Assembly: GCA_025765615.1 (NCBI GenBank)
Contig: JAIVFJ010000015.1
Span: forward strand, 496,001-560,000
DNA: 64,000 bases
Source of the DNA: Zopfochytrium polystomum
Lineage: Eukaryota; Chytridiomycota; Chytridiomycetes; Chytridiales; Chytridiaceae
Reading direction: 5' to 3'
A program made the translations under genes and the position numbers. This document shows positions 12,427 to 24,551 of this stretch, piece by piece (the first letter of the stretch is position 1; every line of letters begins with the position of its first letter). The notes below the pieces were generated by a model that did no database searches, was not told where the DNA came from, and saw only the letters and a program-made list of their open reading frames with translations.

Positions 12427-12476
12427 ATGGACCAACCCACATCACCATCGCAATCATCATGGACAGGATCATCCTC

Positions 12477-12509
<33 letters not shown>

Positions 12510-13056
12510 ATCGCCCGCTGCTGTGAGCCCGTCGACAACTCCACCGTCCGCCGACGCAAAACCACTCAAACCCATCACCCGACGTGCCCGCGGCCGCGGC
12601 CGCGGCGGCAGCAACAGCAGCAGCAGCGGCGCTTCGGCTGCTGCAACAGCAACCACCGCCAGCAATCCCTCTGACTCACGCACCAAGAGCAGCAACATCA
12701 ACAAAAACAAAAAGAACGACGACGCACCACTCTCCACAACCGCGCTCCTCCAAACTTTCCGCCCCCGCCGGTTTCTACAGCCGCCGCCGCCACTGGACCC
12801 GCCCAAGACAGGAGACGACAAAACAAGGCTGTTTGCGCCGCCCGCCGTCATGCTGCTCCGCCTGCTCGTGCTGCTCGCGTGGATCGCCGTCGCCTGGCAC
12901 TACCAGGGCCCGCCGCGCCCGCTCACTAGGAGCCTTGGCTTGCCCCGCAACGCGACGGTCGCGCAGATTGTGGGGTCCGTGCTGACTCGGGCGATGGCGA
13001 CGACGACGACAGAGTCGTCGGGGGTGGGAAAGGAGGTGGAGGCCGTTGCAGTGTAG
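12427..13056 (+). CDS. hypothetical single-pass membrane protein
   Basis: A single exon of 209 residues starting at ATG 12427. The N-terminal ~140 residues are disordered: a Ser run encoded by a CAT repeat, an RGRGRGG patch, Ala/Thr and Asn/Lys stretches. One hydrophobic helix follows (about residues 139-157, LLRLLVLLAWIAVAWHY), then a short C-terminal tail with RSLGLPRNATVAQIVGSVL. There is no signal peptide before the helix, so it is probably a tail-proximal anchor with the N-terminus in the cytosol. No family is recognised. The C-terminal portion is the part most likely to be conserved. An AATAAA-type signal follows at about 13305. Confidence 0.55.
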
Positions 13057-13204
13057 GGCACTTGGAGGGATTTTTTTTTGCGCGCTTTCCTTTCATATCT
13101 TTTTTTTATTGTAATTTTTTTTTTTTTTTGGGTCAAGGGAGGTTCGGTGTTGGTTCAACCAGTCGCGTTGTTGGCGGGTTCCTTGCATTCTTCCGCTCCC
13201 GTTG

Positions 13205-13282
13205 CGCTATTCCATTCACACACACACTCTCACTCACTCACTCACACACACACACACACACACTCTCTCTCTCTCTCTCTCG
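13205..13282. repeat. CA and CT microsatellites
   Basis: Imperfect CACT/CA repeats run into a pure CA stretch (about 13245-13263) and then a CT stretch (13264-13281). They lie between two genes, just before AATAAATA at about 13305, which may be the polyadenylation signal of the upstream gene. Confidence 0.85.
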
Positions 13283-13496
13283 CTTTCTCCGTCAATCCGT
13301 TAGTTCAATAAATATTTTTCGCGCCAGCGACGAACGAAAAGGAGAAAAGTTGACAAACCGCCCAGGGAGGCCGCGCGCTACTACCTTTAAATTCAGCAGT
13401 CCCGCCCTCGGCCGCCTGGACAACCCCCTTACCATCTCTTATCCGCTGGTCGGCTTGAGCCTCCTTAAGACGAGCAAGCCCAGGGAAGAGCGCCAA

Positions 13497-16400
13497 ATGT
13501 CAAAGGCTCCTTCGACCGGGGCGGACCAAGTCCGCTCCTCGGCGCCCTTCGACCCGCGCGCCGAGCAGCATCTCCACAGGTCGCACGTTGTCGTGGCTGA
13601 GGTGCGTGTCGCGTTCCTCTCTTCCCGTTTTCTACACTGTGGATGAGAAAAGAGAGCGCGTTTGTTTGTTCCGTTCACGGTCGGTTTGCGCTGGGTCACT
13701 AACACACCCTTCCTCCTTTCCTCCGCTCGCTCGCACCACGCCCGAACCGAAACCCTATACCATGTGAATATAAAAGAACAAACGTGGCGCGCAAAAGAAG
13801 GGAAAAGTCAAGAAGCTCGACATCGTAAGGCACTCTGCACCTGCTCCCACCCACACCTTCTCTACTCTTACACACCAAAAAAAAAAAAAATCCCCCTCCA
13901 GGACGAGCACCTGATGACCCTCGAGGAGGTCTGCCAACGCCACTCGGTCTCCGTCGACGCGAAAAAGCCCGCCAGCTCCGAAGGCCTCAGCCCTGCCGTC
14001 GCCAGCGACCGCCTGGCAATCCACGGCCCCAACGTCCTCACACCGCCCAAAAAAAAGCACTGGATCGTCCGCTTCCTCGAGTGCCTGCTCAACTTGTTCA
14101 ATATATTGCTGCTGCTCGCCGGGTTCGGCACGTACGTGCTGTTTATCATGGACCCGTTGAATAACTTTCAGAACGTAAGAGGAGGAGGGCTTCCTTATTT
14201 TCTTTTTGGTGTGTGGCGCGTGTGCTGACAACCGCGAACGCGTACAGTCGTACATTGGCGGTATCTTGATCGGCGTCGCGTTCCTCAACGGCTTTATCGA
14301 GTTCTACCAGCTCCAAAAGAGCGCCTCCGTCCTCGAGTCATTCATGGTAAAAAAACAAAAGAAGCGCTTTCGCCGCTCCCACTCACCAACGACACTCCCC
14401 CTTCCAACCAATAGAACATGATCCCCGCCAAGTGCACCGTCATCCGCAACTCCCAAACCCGCCAGCTCCCCGCCGCCGAGCTCGTCCCCGGCGACCTCGT
14501 CTACGTCCGGCTCGGCGACAAGATCCCCGCCGACCTGTACATGTTCCACGTCGCAGACCTCAAGGTCGACAACTCGTCCCTCACCGGCGAGAGCGACCCG
14601 CAGGAGCGCGCGACGGAGAACACGCAAAAGAACCCGCTCGAGGCGACTAATCTGTGCTTTAATGGGACCCTGGCGGTTAGCGGCGAGGGGTACGGGATTG
14701 TCGTCGCGACGGGCGATTCCACCGTGTTGGGACAGATTGCCGGGTTGACGACCGCCGAGGTGAAGAGGGAGTCGCCGTTGACGTTGGAGATTGAGCGGTT
14801 TTGCAAGTAAGGGACGGTTGGCTGAATGTTATGGGGAAGTAAGATCTAAAACCGCATTTTTTGATTTGAAGGATCATCTCCTTCTTCGCGTTCTCGACCG
14901 CCGTCGTCTTTGTAAGCCCCGTTCTCCGCTTTTTCGCGCTTCCAATCTTTTGGTCGGCTCTAACCCCCCCCTCCTTCCACTTCAGTTCTTCGTGTCGCTC
15001 TTCAAGTCCGGCAACTTTAGCTACTCGCTCTCGTTCGCCATCGGCATCCTCGTCGCCTGGGTCCCGCAGGGCCTCCCCGCCACCGTCACCATGCTCCTCA
15101 CCATCGCCGCTAAGCGCATGGCATCGCGACAGGTCCTCGTCAAGGACTTGACCGGCGTCGAAACGCTCGGCGCTATCACTATGCTCTGCACGGACAAAAC
15201 TGGCACGTTGACAAGGGTGCGTTGAATGGCCTACTCCCCCGCGTCAACCACTTTTCGTTTTTTTTTTTTTTTTTGGATTCGTGAGATCGAGGCCTCACCC
15301 CACCATAATATTCGGACTCTGCCCGCTCCCCCAACTTTTTTCGAATCGACAGAATCAAATGACCGTCACCAACCTCTGGGTCGACGGCAAGATGTTTGTC
15401 GCTGGCCCCACCGCCGGCGAAGAGCTCGCGCTCGACGACTCCGTCCCCGGCGTCATGGAAATCGTGTACATGAGCGCGTTGTGCTCGCGCGCGGTATGTT
15501 TGCTTTCTTTTTTTTCTTTTGCGTTGGATGGGAACTGAAAAAAAAATGTCTGTAACCCCTGCTCGTTTCAGAAATTCGACCGCACCGACGCGCCCGTCGA
15601 GAAGCGCGGTATCATCGGCGACGCCACCGAGTCTGGCCTGCTGCGGTTTGTGGGGAAGAAGCTGGCTACTATCGACAAGGTAGGCATGCCGCATAGGGAA
15701 CTTTAACCCTCCCTCGTTTCGGAGCTCCTTCTTGAAGGAAAACTTCAACCAAAGGAAAACTTCAACTAATCGCCAACCTCCTCCTCTTCCCAACCCCCGC
15801 CAACCTCGCAAAAAAAAAAAAGGTCCACGACCAATTCCCCAAACGCTTCGACCTCCCCTTCAACAGCGACACCAAAACCCACACCTCGATCCACCGCATG
15901 CCCCACAAAACCGGCCCACTCACCCTCTTCATGAAGGGCGCTCCCGAACGCGTCCTCCGCAACTGCGCATCCATCCTCCGCGACGGGCAACCCGTCGACA
16001 TGACCGAAGCCCACAGGGATGAGTTTACAAAGGCGTACGAGGCCATGGCGGGCAAGGGCCACCGCGTGCTGGCGTTCGCGCAGCTGCAGATGCATGGAGA
16101 GGTGTATGGCGAGGAGCATGTATTTACGAAGGAGGAGTTGGTGAGGATGGATTACCAGAAGGTTGGTGGCGTGGGGTGCGCAACCCAACACAAACGCGTT
16201 TCTAATTCCCAATTCCTTAGGTCGGCCTCTGCTTCGTCGGCCTCGTCTCCCTCGAAGACCCGCCCAAGCACGGCGTCCGCGAAGCCGTCGGCCGCCTCCG
16301 CACCGCCGGCATCAAAGTCGTCATGGTCACCGGCGACCACCCCCTCACCGCCGAGGCCATCGCCCGCAAAATCAACCTCGTCGTCGGCGACACCCGCGCC

Positions 16401-18434
16401 TCGCTCGCCCGCCGCACCAACCGCGACCCCGACGACGTCCCCGACGCGGAGGCCACGGCCGTCGTCGTCCACGGCGAGGAGATTGCTGGCATGACCGACG
16501 AGGACTGGGACGCGGTGTTTGCAAAGGACGAGATCGTGTTTGCGAGGACGAGCCCGAAGGATAAGCTGGAGATTGTGAAGAGGGCCCAGGCACTGGGGCA
16601 TATTGTCGGCGTGACCGGGGATGGTGTGAATGACTCGCCCGCGCTGAAGAAGGCGGATTTGGGTATTGCTATGAACCAGTCCGGGTCGGATGTGTCGAAG
16701 GAAGGTTGGTTGCGTCTTGCTCTTGCCTGCTTTCACTTTTGTTCAAAATTGAGCTGATTATTCTTCTTTGTTGGTTAGCGGCCGCCATGATTTTGCTCGA
16801 CGACAACTTTGCCTCCACGGTCGCCGGCATCACCGAAGGTATGTCGTCCCGAGTTACGATACTCGCGTTTTCTCCTCTCCCTAAAGCTCACCCTTTTTCT
16901 TCCTCAAAGGTCGCCTCATTTTCGTCAACTTGAAAAAGAGCATCCAGTACGCGGTATGAGCATAGAGACATTTATCTGAAGCTGCACAAATGCCATTCCA
17001 ACACAATGTACAATTTCCCCCCTCCCTCCTCCTGATTCCCCTCCACCAAAATTCCGGCGCTCCCGTTCAACCAGGTCTCCCACATCATCCCCGAGGTCGT
17101 CCCGTACCTCCTCTACGTCGTGGTCCCGATCCCCCTCGCGCTCACCGCCATCCAAATCCTGGTCATCGACCTCGGCTTCGAGCTCCTCGCCGCCCTCTCC
17201 TACGCCTGGGAACCCCCCGAGACCACCGAAGGCCTGATGGCCCTCGCCCCGCGCAAGCCCGTCACCGACGACTCCATCGCCGCCCTCCGCCGCAAACACC
17301 GCGACCAGATCCTCGCAGGCATCGCGCCCCCTGCGCCCCGCGGCGCCCGCGACCCCAACGGCGACGGCGAGAACCTGGCGTTCCCCGAGGACGAGGACTG
17401 GGTCGTGCCGTCGCGGTTTAGGAGGTACGCGCACGAATTGAGGTGCATGGCGGATTACAAGTACTGGGTCGAGCTGTTCAGCGGCGTCGGCGGGGAGGTC
17501 CTGGTCGACGCCGAAGTCTTGAGTTGGGCGTACCTCGAGGCCGGCGTCATCGAGTGCGTCGGCGCGCTGACGACGTTCTTTGTCGTGCTCGGGTGGGGTT
17601 TCGGCATTGATGTCGCGACGGCCGTGTACGCGCAGGCGGACGGTCGGTACTTTATGCCGCACTCGCCGGACCTTGTGTTGCCCGACGGGTCTTTGCTGGT
17701 ATTTTTCCTATACTTGCGTTGTTGGCTTCTCTGAACGCCCTTTCTTTTGTAGAGCGGAGATCTGCAGTGGGAAGCCCTCAAACAGGCGCAGTCGGCGTTC
17801 TACCTCGCCGTCCTCGTCATCCAGATGTGGAACTTGTTCACCTGCAAAGCGCGCATCCGCCTCCCGTGGGGATGGTTTATGTTCCAGTTGAGTTGGCAGG
17901 GCCCGAGTCGGAAATCACGCAGTTTTGTCCATTGAAACACCCTCACCCTCCAACCGTTTCAAAAACTAGAAACAAGAAAACCTGGATCTCCCTTGCCGCC
18001 GGCGTCTTTTTCGGCTTCCTCATCGTCTACACGCCGTTCATGAACGGTATGGAAATTCCCTCCCGAACACGGTCTCCATTCAACGACCCAATTCACACAA
18101 TCAACCCCGCAAAAAAAAAAAAACACCACAAAAGCCCTCTTTGGCACGTCCATGAACCTCAACCCGGCGTACCTCTCCATCCCGATGGCCTTTGGCTTCC
18201 TCCTCCTCATCTACGGCACCCTCCGCCGCGCCTTCATGGGCCGCTTCGCCCCGTACAAGACGAACAAGGAGATCCGCGGCCTGCAGATGTACGAGACGAG
18301 CTACTCTTTGGTGGGTGCTTGATTATTATTATTTTTTTTTTTTCGTGTCTGTTTGTGTTTTTTTTGCTCTTGATGCTCACCACCTACCGGTCCCGCCTTC
18401 AAAATCTCAGGCGAACCTGCACAACGCCGTCTGA
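13497..18434 (+). CDS. P-type cation ATPase, Na+/K+-ATPase alpha-subunit-like (type IIC)
   Basis: Seventeen exons join in frame: 13497-13601, 13902-14174, 14248-14346, 14415-14806, 14872-14911, 14986-15216, 15353-15493, 15572-15679, 15823-16161, 16221-16704, 16779-16838, 16910-16953, 17075-17698, 17753-17886, 17970-18046, 18135-18310, 18411-18434. Visible hallmarks are LTGES (actuator), CTDKTGTLT (phosphorylated Asp), KGAPE, VTGDHPLTAEA, TGDGVNDSPALKKAD, and ten hydrophobic segments. The enzyme would couple ATP hydrolysis to cation transport across the plasma membrane. Two ion-site differences stand out: the TM4 motif is VPQGLPATV where animal pumps have PEGL, and TM6 has IDLGFE where animals have IDLGTD. 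Full length and intact in all exons, with canonical motifs, so probably functional; ion specificity cannot be read with confidence. The ATG at 13497 begins a short tail upstream of DEHLMTLEEV, where animal alpha-subunits align. Confidence 0.93.
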
Positions 18435-18908
18435 GACACCCGGGAAACCTTTTTCGTTCCCTTCTATCATCTTTTCTACTCCTTTCTTTCTTTATTTCTC
18501 CTTTCCTTTCATCCCCAAAAACAGTATGTACGATGGAAGCTCAAGTGAAAGAGTGAAAGGCCCTGGTGGGTGTCGTCGCGGGCCCATGGCTATGCAGTGG
18601 AGGAAAGAGAGGACCGTGCGGGCGCCGAACGGGAAAAAATGCAAGAAGCATGGACGGACGGTAGAGCAAATAAAATAAAAATGTACCATTTTAGTGAATG
18701 CAGGACCTGCCCATATGGGAGGTCGTGAACGAGGATATTTGCGCGATGGTTTATTGGTCAGCGTGGGGCGTCACGTGGCACCACAAAACCGAAAGGCGGA
18801 TGATATCAGCACGTGATGCGCACGTGACGCAATTCAAAGTCCACATCATTGTTTTGGCGTTTTCACCTGGTTCCCTGGTTCTGGTTGACTCTGCCTCTCC
18901 GGTTCCCA
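18435..18908. other. 3' flank and promoter region
   Basis: Contains a probable polyadenylation signal for the ATPase gene (AATAAAATAAAA at about 18669-18680). Further on are CACGTG/ACGTGA-like strings (about 18770-18830) that could belong to the promoter of the next gene. No coding region was seen. Confidence 0.5.
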
Positions 18909-21273
18909 ATGGCCTTCACCTGCACTGCTACTGCCGCCGCCGCCGCCGCCACCGCCGCCGCTGCTGCCTCGACCGCCCATCTGTCGCCGCCGCCGATTCC
19001 GCATCCCTCACCTGCCGAGGATAGCCACGCCCCCAAAACGCACGCGCCGCACCGCCGAGAAACCGTCGCCCTCGTTCTCCGCTCCCTCCGCGCCTTCACC
19101 CCGCCCTGCGCTGCACACATCCTCGACTCCATCGACCCCGATGCGCTCCACGGCGCCACCACCCACCCTCAGTACCACTCCGCCGCGGCAAGCCTCGTCC
19201 CCTTGGACGCCGACAAAGACGCCCTCCATCTGACCGGCTTCCTTGCGTGCATCCCACACACCGCCGCTCGCTTCCTCCCCTCCCCTACCGCCCGCCAAAT
19301 ACTCGCTGCCCCACCACCCACCGGCGGCCCACACCACTGCACCCTATCCGCAGCCGCAGCCCTCACCGCAGTCTTCGCCCTCCCCGCTCCGCGCTTCCTT
19401 CCTCCCCGTCCCGACATCCCCGCCACCTCCGCCCACGTCACGCACTCCCTGTACGGATCCGCTCGCGACGTCTGGCACCGCACCCATCCCCCACCAACTC
19501 CTCCCCCCTCCACACCCCCGCCGCCCCCGCCCCCGCCTCCGGCCTCCTCCGCCGTCCCCCGCCGCGACGCAACCGTCGACATCGGCGGCACTCACGTCCG
19601 CGCCGCAGCGCCAGGCGATCCCGTCACGGTGCGGAAACGCGGCAGGGAGTGGATGCTTGCGGCCCTGGTGGATGCGATGGATGCTGTCAAAAAGGCGGTT
19701 GCGGCGGGCGAGGAAGGTGGTGGGGTTGGTGCGGGGAGGGTTTGGGTGAGGGTTGTTGCGCGAGATGGGAGAAGTGTGCAGTTGAGTGTTGAGGGAGGGT
19801 ATGTGAACATCTCACTGAATCCTGAACATTTACAGATACGATCCAGTTGAAAACATACATCGATGGAAAGACTTGAGCGCTGCTTTTCAGATTGTTTCTA
19901 CAAAGTCTGCTCGATTCGGTTTGTGAAGCGCTTGGTTCACCTGCCGAAAAAAAACACAAAATAATTAAATCGGTTTAATCGCAGGCTACTTGATGCGGGT
20001 CATAGATATCGCCATCAATTTATTAAAGTCAGATGATGTTGCAACAAAGCGGTAAGAGCAGAGATGGAGAGAGTGCAGCATCGAAGTGCTTTTTTGATCC
20101 AATATCCCCAGGGATGTTTTCTATCGCGATGTCGCCTTTTTCAAGTCGCAGATCAACGTTGACAGGGTGACATTTATCTCCGACAGTGTACTCCAACGCT
20201 AATTTCAACACTTCTGAAATTCCATTTTCTTCCCGCAAATCAGGCTGTTGACGACCTCGCTGCAACGTTTGGAGTTCCTCGGCACTGCCTGAACATTGTA
20301 ACTCCTGAGCAGATGTACTAGGCAAAGATTCCCGCCACTGACGTTCTCCCTTTCCCCACCGCCACAGCACGCGGCGACAAAAGGCCTCATCGCCGGCCCA
20401 TGCCTTCTCCACGTCGCCAACCACCCCGACCCGATCCCCTGCCACGTGCCCACCCTCATCCCGCCGCCGTCCGCCCTCCTGCGCATCTCCCTCCAGCCCG
20501 CGACGCGTTTTGTCCTCGTAGTCGAAAAAGAAGCCACCTTCCGCTCCCTCGTCGACGCCGGCTTCTGTCGCCGACAGCCTGGCGGGGCCTACTGCGTGCT
20601 TGTCACTGGAAAGGGTTACCCCGACGTCGCCACCCGCGCTGCTGTGAGGAAACTCGAGGAGATGGGACTCCCCGTGTTTGCGCTTGTCGACGCGGATCCG
20701 CACGGCGTGGATATTTGGTTGTGCTACAAGATGGGGTCAAAGGTGCTGTATGAATGCTTGAGCTTTTTGGTGTGTGGGGCATGTTTTTGAGCGGATGGCG
20801 ATTCCCACAGTTCGCGTTGAGTGTCACCGCCCTTCGTGCCCATGTGCGCCTGTGTCTATGTTAAGAGAGTCTCTTCCAAAACCGCACACGAACAGAGCAT
20901 GGTGTTCGACGCTGCGAACCTCGCGACCCCGTCCGTCCGGTGGGTCGGACTGAAACCGTCCGACCGAGCGGTGCCGCGCAACCGGCTGCTGCCGCTGACG
21001 CAGCGCGACAAGGACAAGGCGCGCGCCATGCTGCGGCGAACAGACCTCGCTGCGCCGGAGCGGTGAGCCCCTTGCTTTTCGTTTTTTTTTTCTATTTCTT
21101 GTTGCGAGTTCTTCGAACGGCGTCTAACTTGTCTTTCTCTGGGTCGCGCCGGTTGCAATCGCATTTGCAGCCGCGAGCTGAGCCGCATGCTCTGGCAAAA
21201 CGCAAAGGCCGAGATTCAAGCGGTCGACCTGGACGTGCTGATTCATTCGCTTGAGGCGTTGTGGTGGAAATGA
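18909..21273 (+). CDS. SPO11: Spo11 / topoisomerase VI A-subunit-like meiotic recombinase
   Basis: Eight exons: 18909-19798, 19836-19918, 19985-20051, 20112-20166, 20244-20297, 20368-20742, 20896-21062, 21171-21273. The winged-helix domain is assembled from small exons and contains the catalytic tyrosine in ATKRDVFYRDV. Downstream come VDDLAATFGVPR, ATKGLIAG, and a Toprim domain with VVEKEATF (metal-binding Glu) and LVDADPHG (acidic pair). The ending PSVRWVGLKPSD and LWQNAKAEIQA are typical of Spo11. The protein would cut both DNA strands by transesterification to start meiotic recombination in the nucleus. Exon 1 is unusual: about 300 residues, rich in Ala and Pro, before the usual Spo11 start (REWMLAALVDAMDAVKKAV). 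Intron 1 would be only 37 nt, so the join there is the least certain. A separate upstream gene fused by my model is possible. Confidence 0.88.
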
Positions 21274-21603
21274 GTGGGTCTGAGTCGTTACTGGAGGGGC
21301 TTTCGTTCGCTTAGTATTTTTCAACCTTTTTGCCGTCATCAAGATGACAGCGTGGTGACGTCACCATAGCCCAACCGCCCCACCTTGTCAGCGAGAAATC
21401 ACGAGCACAACAGATTCACACATACACACACACACTCTCTCTCGTGACACACACCGCAAACCACAACCGAACCGTGCCCCATTGGCAGACTGGTACCGCG
21501 CGATCTCTTGCACAGCACCCCCGCCCGAAGCTTCATATCCCCTTACCCACAAGCCTCGTAGCAAGCAAGCAGGATCTTCTCTTCCTCCTCCTCCCCAAAC
21601 ACA

Positions 21604-22405
21604 ATGAGCAGTAGCAGCAACAACAACAACAGCGACAGCGGAGCGCCGAGCGACGCCACACTTCACGAGAAGCTCGCCGAGTTCCGCAAGCCCGCCCCGC
21701 CGCGCCCGTCCAACGCGTCCGTGCTCTTCCCCGAGCTCGCAAAGGACCTCGCCGCCAACCCGGCAAACAGCGGCAACCTGCGCGGCCTCTTTATCGTCAC
21801 CGTGCTCAAGAAGGGCGTCAGGACCGAAGAGTGGTGAGCCATCTTCTCTTGTAGCTGTGGTTGGGGCGAGGGATCGCCCGTAGCTGTATCGTTGTGGTGG
21901 AGATGGATCCTCCCGTTTTCCCCACCCCCCCTCCTGCTGCGCGATTGTGTTGTGTGCGCAATGCGATCTAGCCCTTCTTCACATGTCAAAAAACCCGCAA
22001 AAATAACCCCACACCGATTTCCATCAAACGCACACCTGAAAAAAAAAAAAAAAAAACAAAAAAACACACACACACACACACAACAGGTACATGCTCTTCC
22101 CCGGCAACTCAGCGCCCCCGACCATCTCGCGCTCGCGCCCCTCCCTCCCGGCCTCCTCCTCCGGCCCTGCGCCCCCTGTCGTCGTCCTCGAAGTCGAGGA
22201 CGCCGACATCCTAAACTTTGTCACGGGCGGCCTGCAGTCCGTCAAGGCATTTGTCTCGGGCCGCGTCCGGGTCGTCGGCGACCTCCAGGTCGCCCTCGAG
22301 CTCGAGGACGTCTTTCGAAAGTCGGGCGGCGTCGAGAAGGCCATGGCGTTTGTGAAGAAGGCGCAGAACGAGGGGAAGCTGGATAAGAAGAAGGCGAAGC
22401 TGTGA
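21604..22405 (+). CDS. SCP2 sterol-carrier domain protein
   Basis: Two exons, 21604-21833 and 22087-22405, joined through a split Trp codon; the intron ends with an A-rich and CA-rich tract before AACAG. The product is about 182 residues. After a Ser/Asn-rich start and a charged segment, the fold shows the SCP2 pattern: GLFIVTVLKKG, then EWYMLFPG, VVVLEVEDADILNFVTGG, VKAFVSGRVRVVGDLQVA and a final LEDVFRKSGG helix. SCP2 domains bind sterols, fatty acids and acyl-CoA in a hydrophobic pocket and often act in peroxisomes. The C-terminus ends in KKAKL, close to a PTS1 signal, which fits a peroxisomal location (inference). The ATG at 21604 is the only suitable start. Confidence 0.88.
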
Positions 22406-23143
22406 TGTGGGAGCGCACGGGGGTGGGGGAGTAAGGATTTATGGGGGGGGCGGTCGATGGCCGAGAGGTGGATGATGCTTCGAGTGCTTGGGACTGAGGC
22501 AGAAAAACAAAAAGAAACGAAAAAAAAAAAAAAAAATTCACCGTCATCACGACCGACACTTGAACAGGCTCTCCTTGATGACTTTACCGACCTGTGCCTG
22601 CAATGCGCTCGTTCGAGCGCCACGCGCTATGTGCGCCAACGCTCAAGTTTAGAGTATTTCATGAAGTGGGTTTTCTCCAACACGAAGAGAAGAAGCGAAA
22701 AAAACGACCCGGGGGTCGGGCCTTGTGGATTGTTCCGGAAAGCCTTTTGCCTGGACGAGATCTCCACCCGATTTGCTCGCACCAGAACCCGAGAGGAAGA
22801 GGGAGGGAGCGGTGGACCTTTGGTTCGGACGAACGTGGAAGCAAGTTCCGAAACACCCGAGAAAAAGTAGCCCGCTGAACGTAACGCGCAACAATTTTAC
22901 GCCTTTTCCAGGCTCTTGTTCTATCGTTGGCACTCATATAAAGCTGAGGTGGAAAGTGCGTTGCAAAAGCGTCGATTCGCCCTTTCCCCACCCCCCCACA
23001 ACCGGCCACTCCCGTGTGCACCAGGCAATTTTCCCCTAAAAGCTCCAATTCGGCACTAATTGCACGACTTTGTCGTGACAGCCACTGTCCCATCACACTT
23101 CTCCCCAGGACCCCCTCTGCTCGCTCACTCCAGAGCCTCGAAA
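22406..23143. other. intergenic region, no gene seen
   Basis: Includes a poly-A run at about 22520-22536 and a C-rich run near 22988. Short frames on both strands look random in composition. The end of the region should contain the promoter of the gene at 23144. Confidence 0.5.
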
Positions 23144-23962
23144 ATGATAGAAACCGGGAGGTCCTCCGGCGCCAACTGCACCGCCGGCCCCGCCGCCGTC
23201 ATCCAGCTCTGCCCCTGCGACGACGCCAACGTCACCAGCCTCTCCTGCGCCGCCTCCTACCCGCGCATCACAATCACCTCCCCGCCCAACCCGGGCGTCT
23301 TCTGGAAAAACGCCTACGACTGGGGAACTTGCGGCTGCTCGCTCAACTCCTCCTCCTCCTCCTCCACCGACACCAGCACCGCCCTCGCGCCGCTACCGCC
23401 CGTCAACCCTGCAGTGATACCCCTCCCGTGCGTCAACGCGTCGAACTGGGACGCCGCCGTCGCGGGATGTCAGAGTTCGGGGAAGGTCGTCGTCGATTGG
23501 GTTTGTAAGGCGAACGAGACGAAGGTGGGGATGCGAGAAAGGGGATGCTTCAAAAAAAAAAAAAAAAAAAAAAGAAAGAAAAAAATTGCCCCATCCACAA
23601 ACTTCGTTAACCAACAGTCTCGGGTTACCGCCAGGTCACCTGCGCCGACCCGACGGACCCGCTCCCCGTCGACCCCGCCTGCCGCGCCGCCTACACCGAC
23701 AAGCTCCAAAACGGCTGCAAAAAACAACAGCACCTTCGTTTCCCTCTCCTGCCGCGACGGCACCGTCTTCAACTGGGGATGCCTGATGCCGTCCACCTCC
23801 TCGTCGTCGTCGTCGTCCGCGTCGTGGATCACCGCGACGACGTCGTCGAACGTGTTGACCCGGTCGGCGGCGCGAGCGCGGACGCGGCCTGGTGTGCTGT
23901 GGAGGACGGTCTTGGGAGTGGCGGCGGTTGTGGGTGTGCTTGGGGTCGGGGTGGGTTGGTGA
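23144..23962 (+). CDS. Cys-rich extracellular-type protein with a C-terminal hydrophobic (GPI-like) tail
   Basis: Exon 1 is 23144-23524 and exon 2 starts at 23635 (CGCCAG acceptor). Exon 1 is rich in Cys and N-glycosylation sequons (LCPCDDANVTSLSC, GTCGCSLNSS, CVNASNW). Exon 2 starts VTCADPTDPLPVDPAC and ends, after a Ser-rich stretch, in a hydrophobic tail (WRTVLGVAAVVGVLGVGVGW) of the type replaced by a GPI anchor. In exon 2 the frame must drop one A of the six at 23719-23724 to keep the Cys-rich reading (GCK then NNSTFVSLSC). No signal peptide is visible after ATG 23144, so an upstream exon may be missing. Probably a cell-surface protein; the family is not recognised. It resembles the gene at 34200 in general design. 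Confidence 0.55.
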   Translation: MIETGRSSGANCTAGPAAVIQLCPCDDANVTSLSCAASYPRITITSPPNPGVFWKNAYDWGTCGCSLNSSSSSSTDTSTALAPLPPVNPAVIPLPCVNASNWDAAVAGCQSSGKVVVDWVCKANETKVGMRERGCFKKKKKKKRKKKIAPSTNFVNQQSRVTARSPAPTRRTRSPSTPPAAPPTPTSSKTAAKNNSTFVSLSCRDGTVFNWGCLMPSTSSSSSSSASWITATTSSNVLTRSAARARTRPGVLWRTVLGVAAVVGVLGVGVGW

Positions 23963-24113
23963 GCCACTTGGTGGACGCTCCTGGCCAGTGCGATTTTTTT
24001 TTTATTTTTTATTTTTTTTAATTCCCGTTTGTGGTGGGTGAGGTAGAAATAACATCCAAAACAGTCTTACAGCGAATAGAGGCTCGATTTGTCTGGTTAC
24101 ACCAAACTTCAGG

Positions 24114-24477
24114 TCAGGTGATAGGCTGAAGTATGAAAAGAGCTCCCCAAATATCCAACACGAAGTTTATTCCAAAAACCCAATAGAAAGGGTTCCATTT
24201 CGTTTCTGGTAGCACATCAAATGGGAGACCTTCCGTTTGTAAATTAAGCTCCTTATCGGAGTGAAGCGGTTCGTACTTTGGAAGCACGACCTTAAGTGGT
24301 GGGAAAGGCCCTGTGATCCCGTGATTCGAGCATTTCAAAACGGTTGTGTTCGCACGTCCAAGCAACTCTCAGGGCCTCAGTAGATAATGCACGGTGTCGT
24401 TCTCGGGGCCGCGGCCCCGCGTTGTCGGCGACTCGAGGACTTGTGAATAAGGAGAAGAGCGAGGGAGAGCTGAACAA
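24114..24477 (-). CDS. small hypothetical protein with a C-terminal membrane helix
   Basis: Minus-strand frame 24114-24365 ends in a clear hydrophobic helix (NPFYWVFGINFVLDIWGA) preceded by KVVLPKYEPLHSDKEL and GLPFDVLPETKW, which look protein-like. An upstream frame (to 24477) gives an Arg-rich, mitochondrial-presequence-like start. A splice near 24308 (TCACAG acceptor) would join them, but no ATG is visible in the upstream frame. It may be a small mitochondrial or ER membrane protein; function unknown. Low-moderate support. Confidence 0.35.
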
Positions 24478-24551
24478 GTAAAAGGGGAGGCTGTGATTTG
24501 TTTATTGCGCCGGCGGACGACAGTGGATTTTCACCGGCAACATCGAGGAAA

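Noticed and set aside
20029..20703. Minus-strand frame of 224 codons
   Set aside because: It lies antisense to Spo11 exons and introns that show conserved catalytic motifs; no protein feature of its own.
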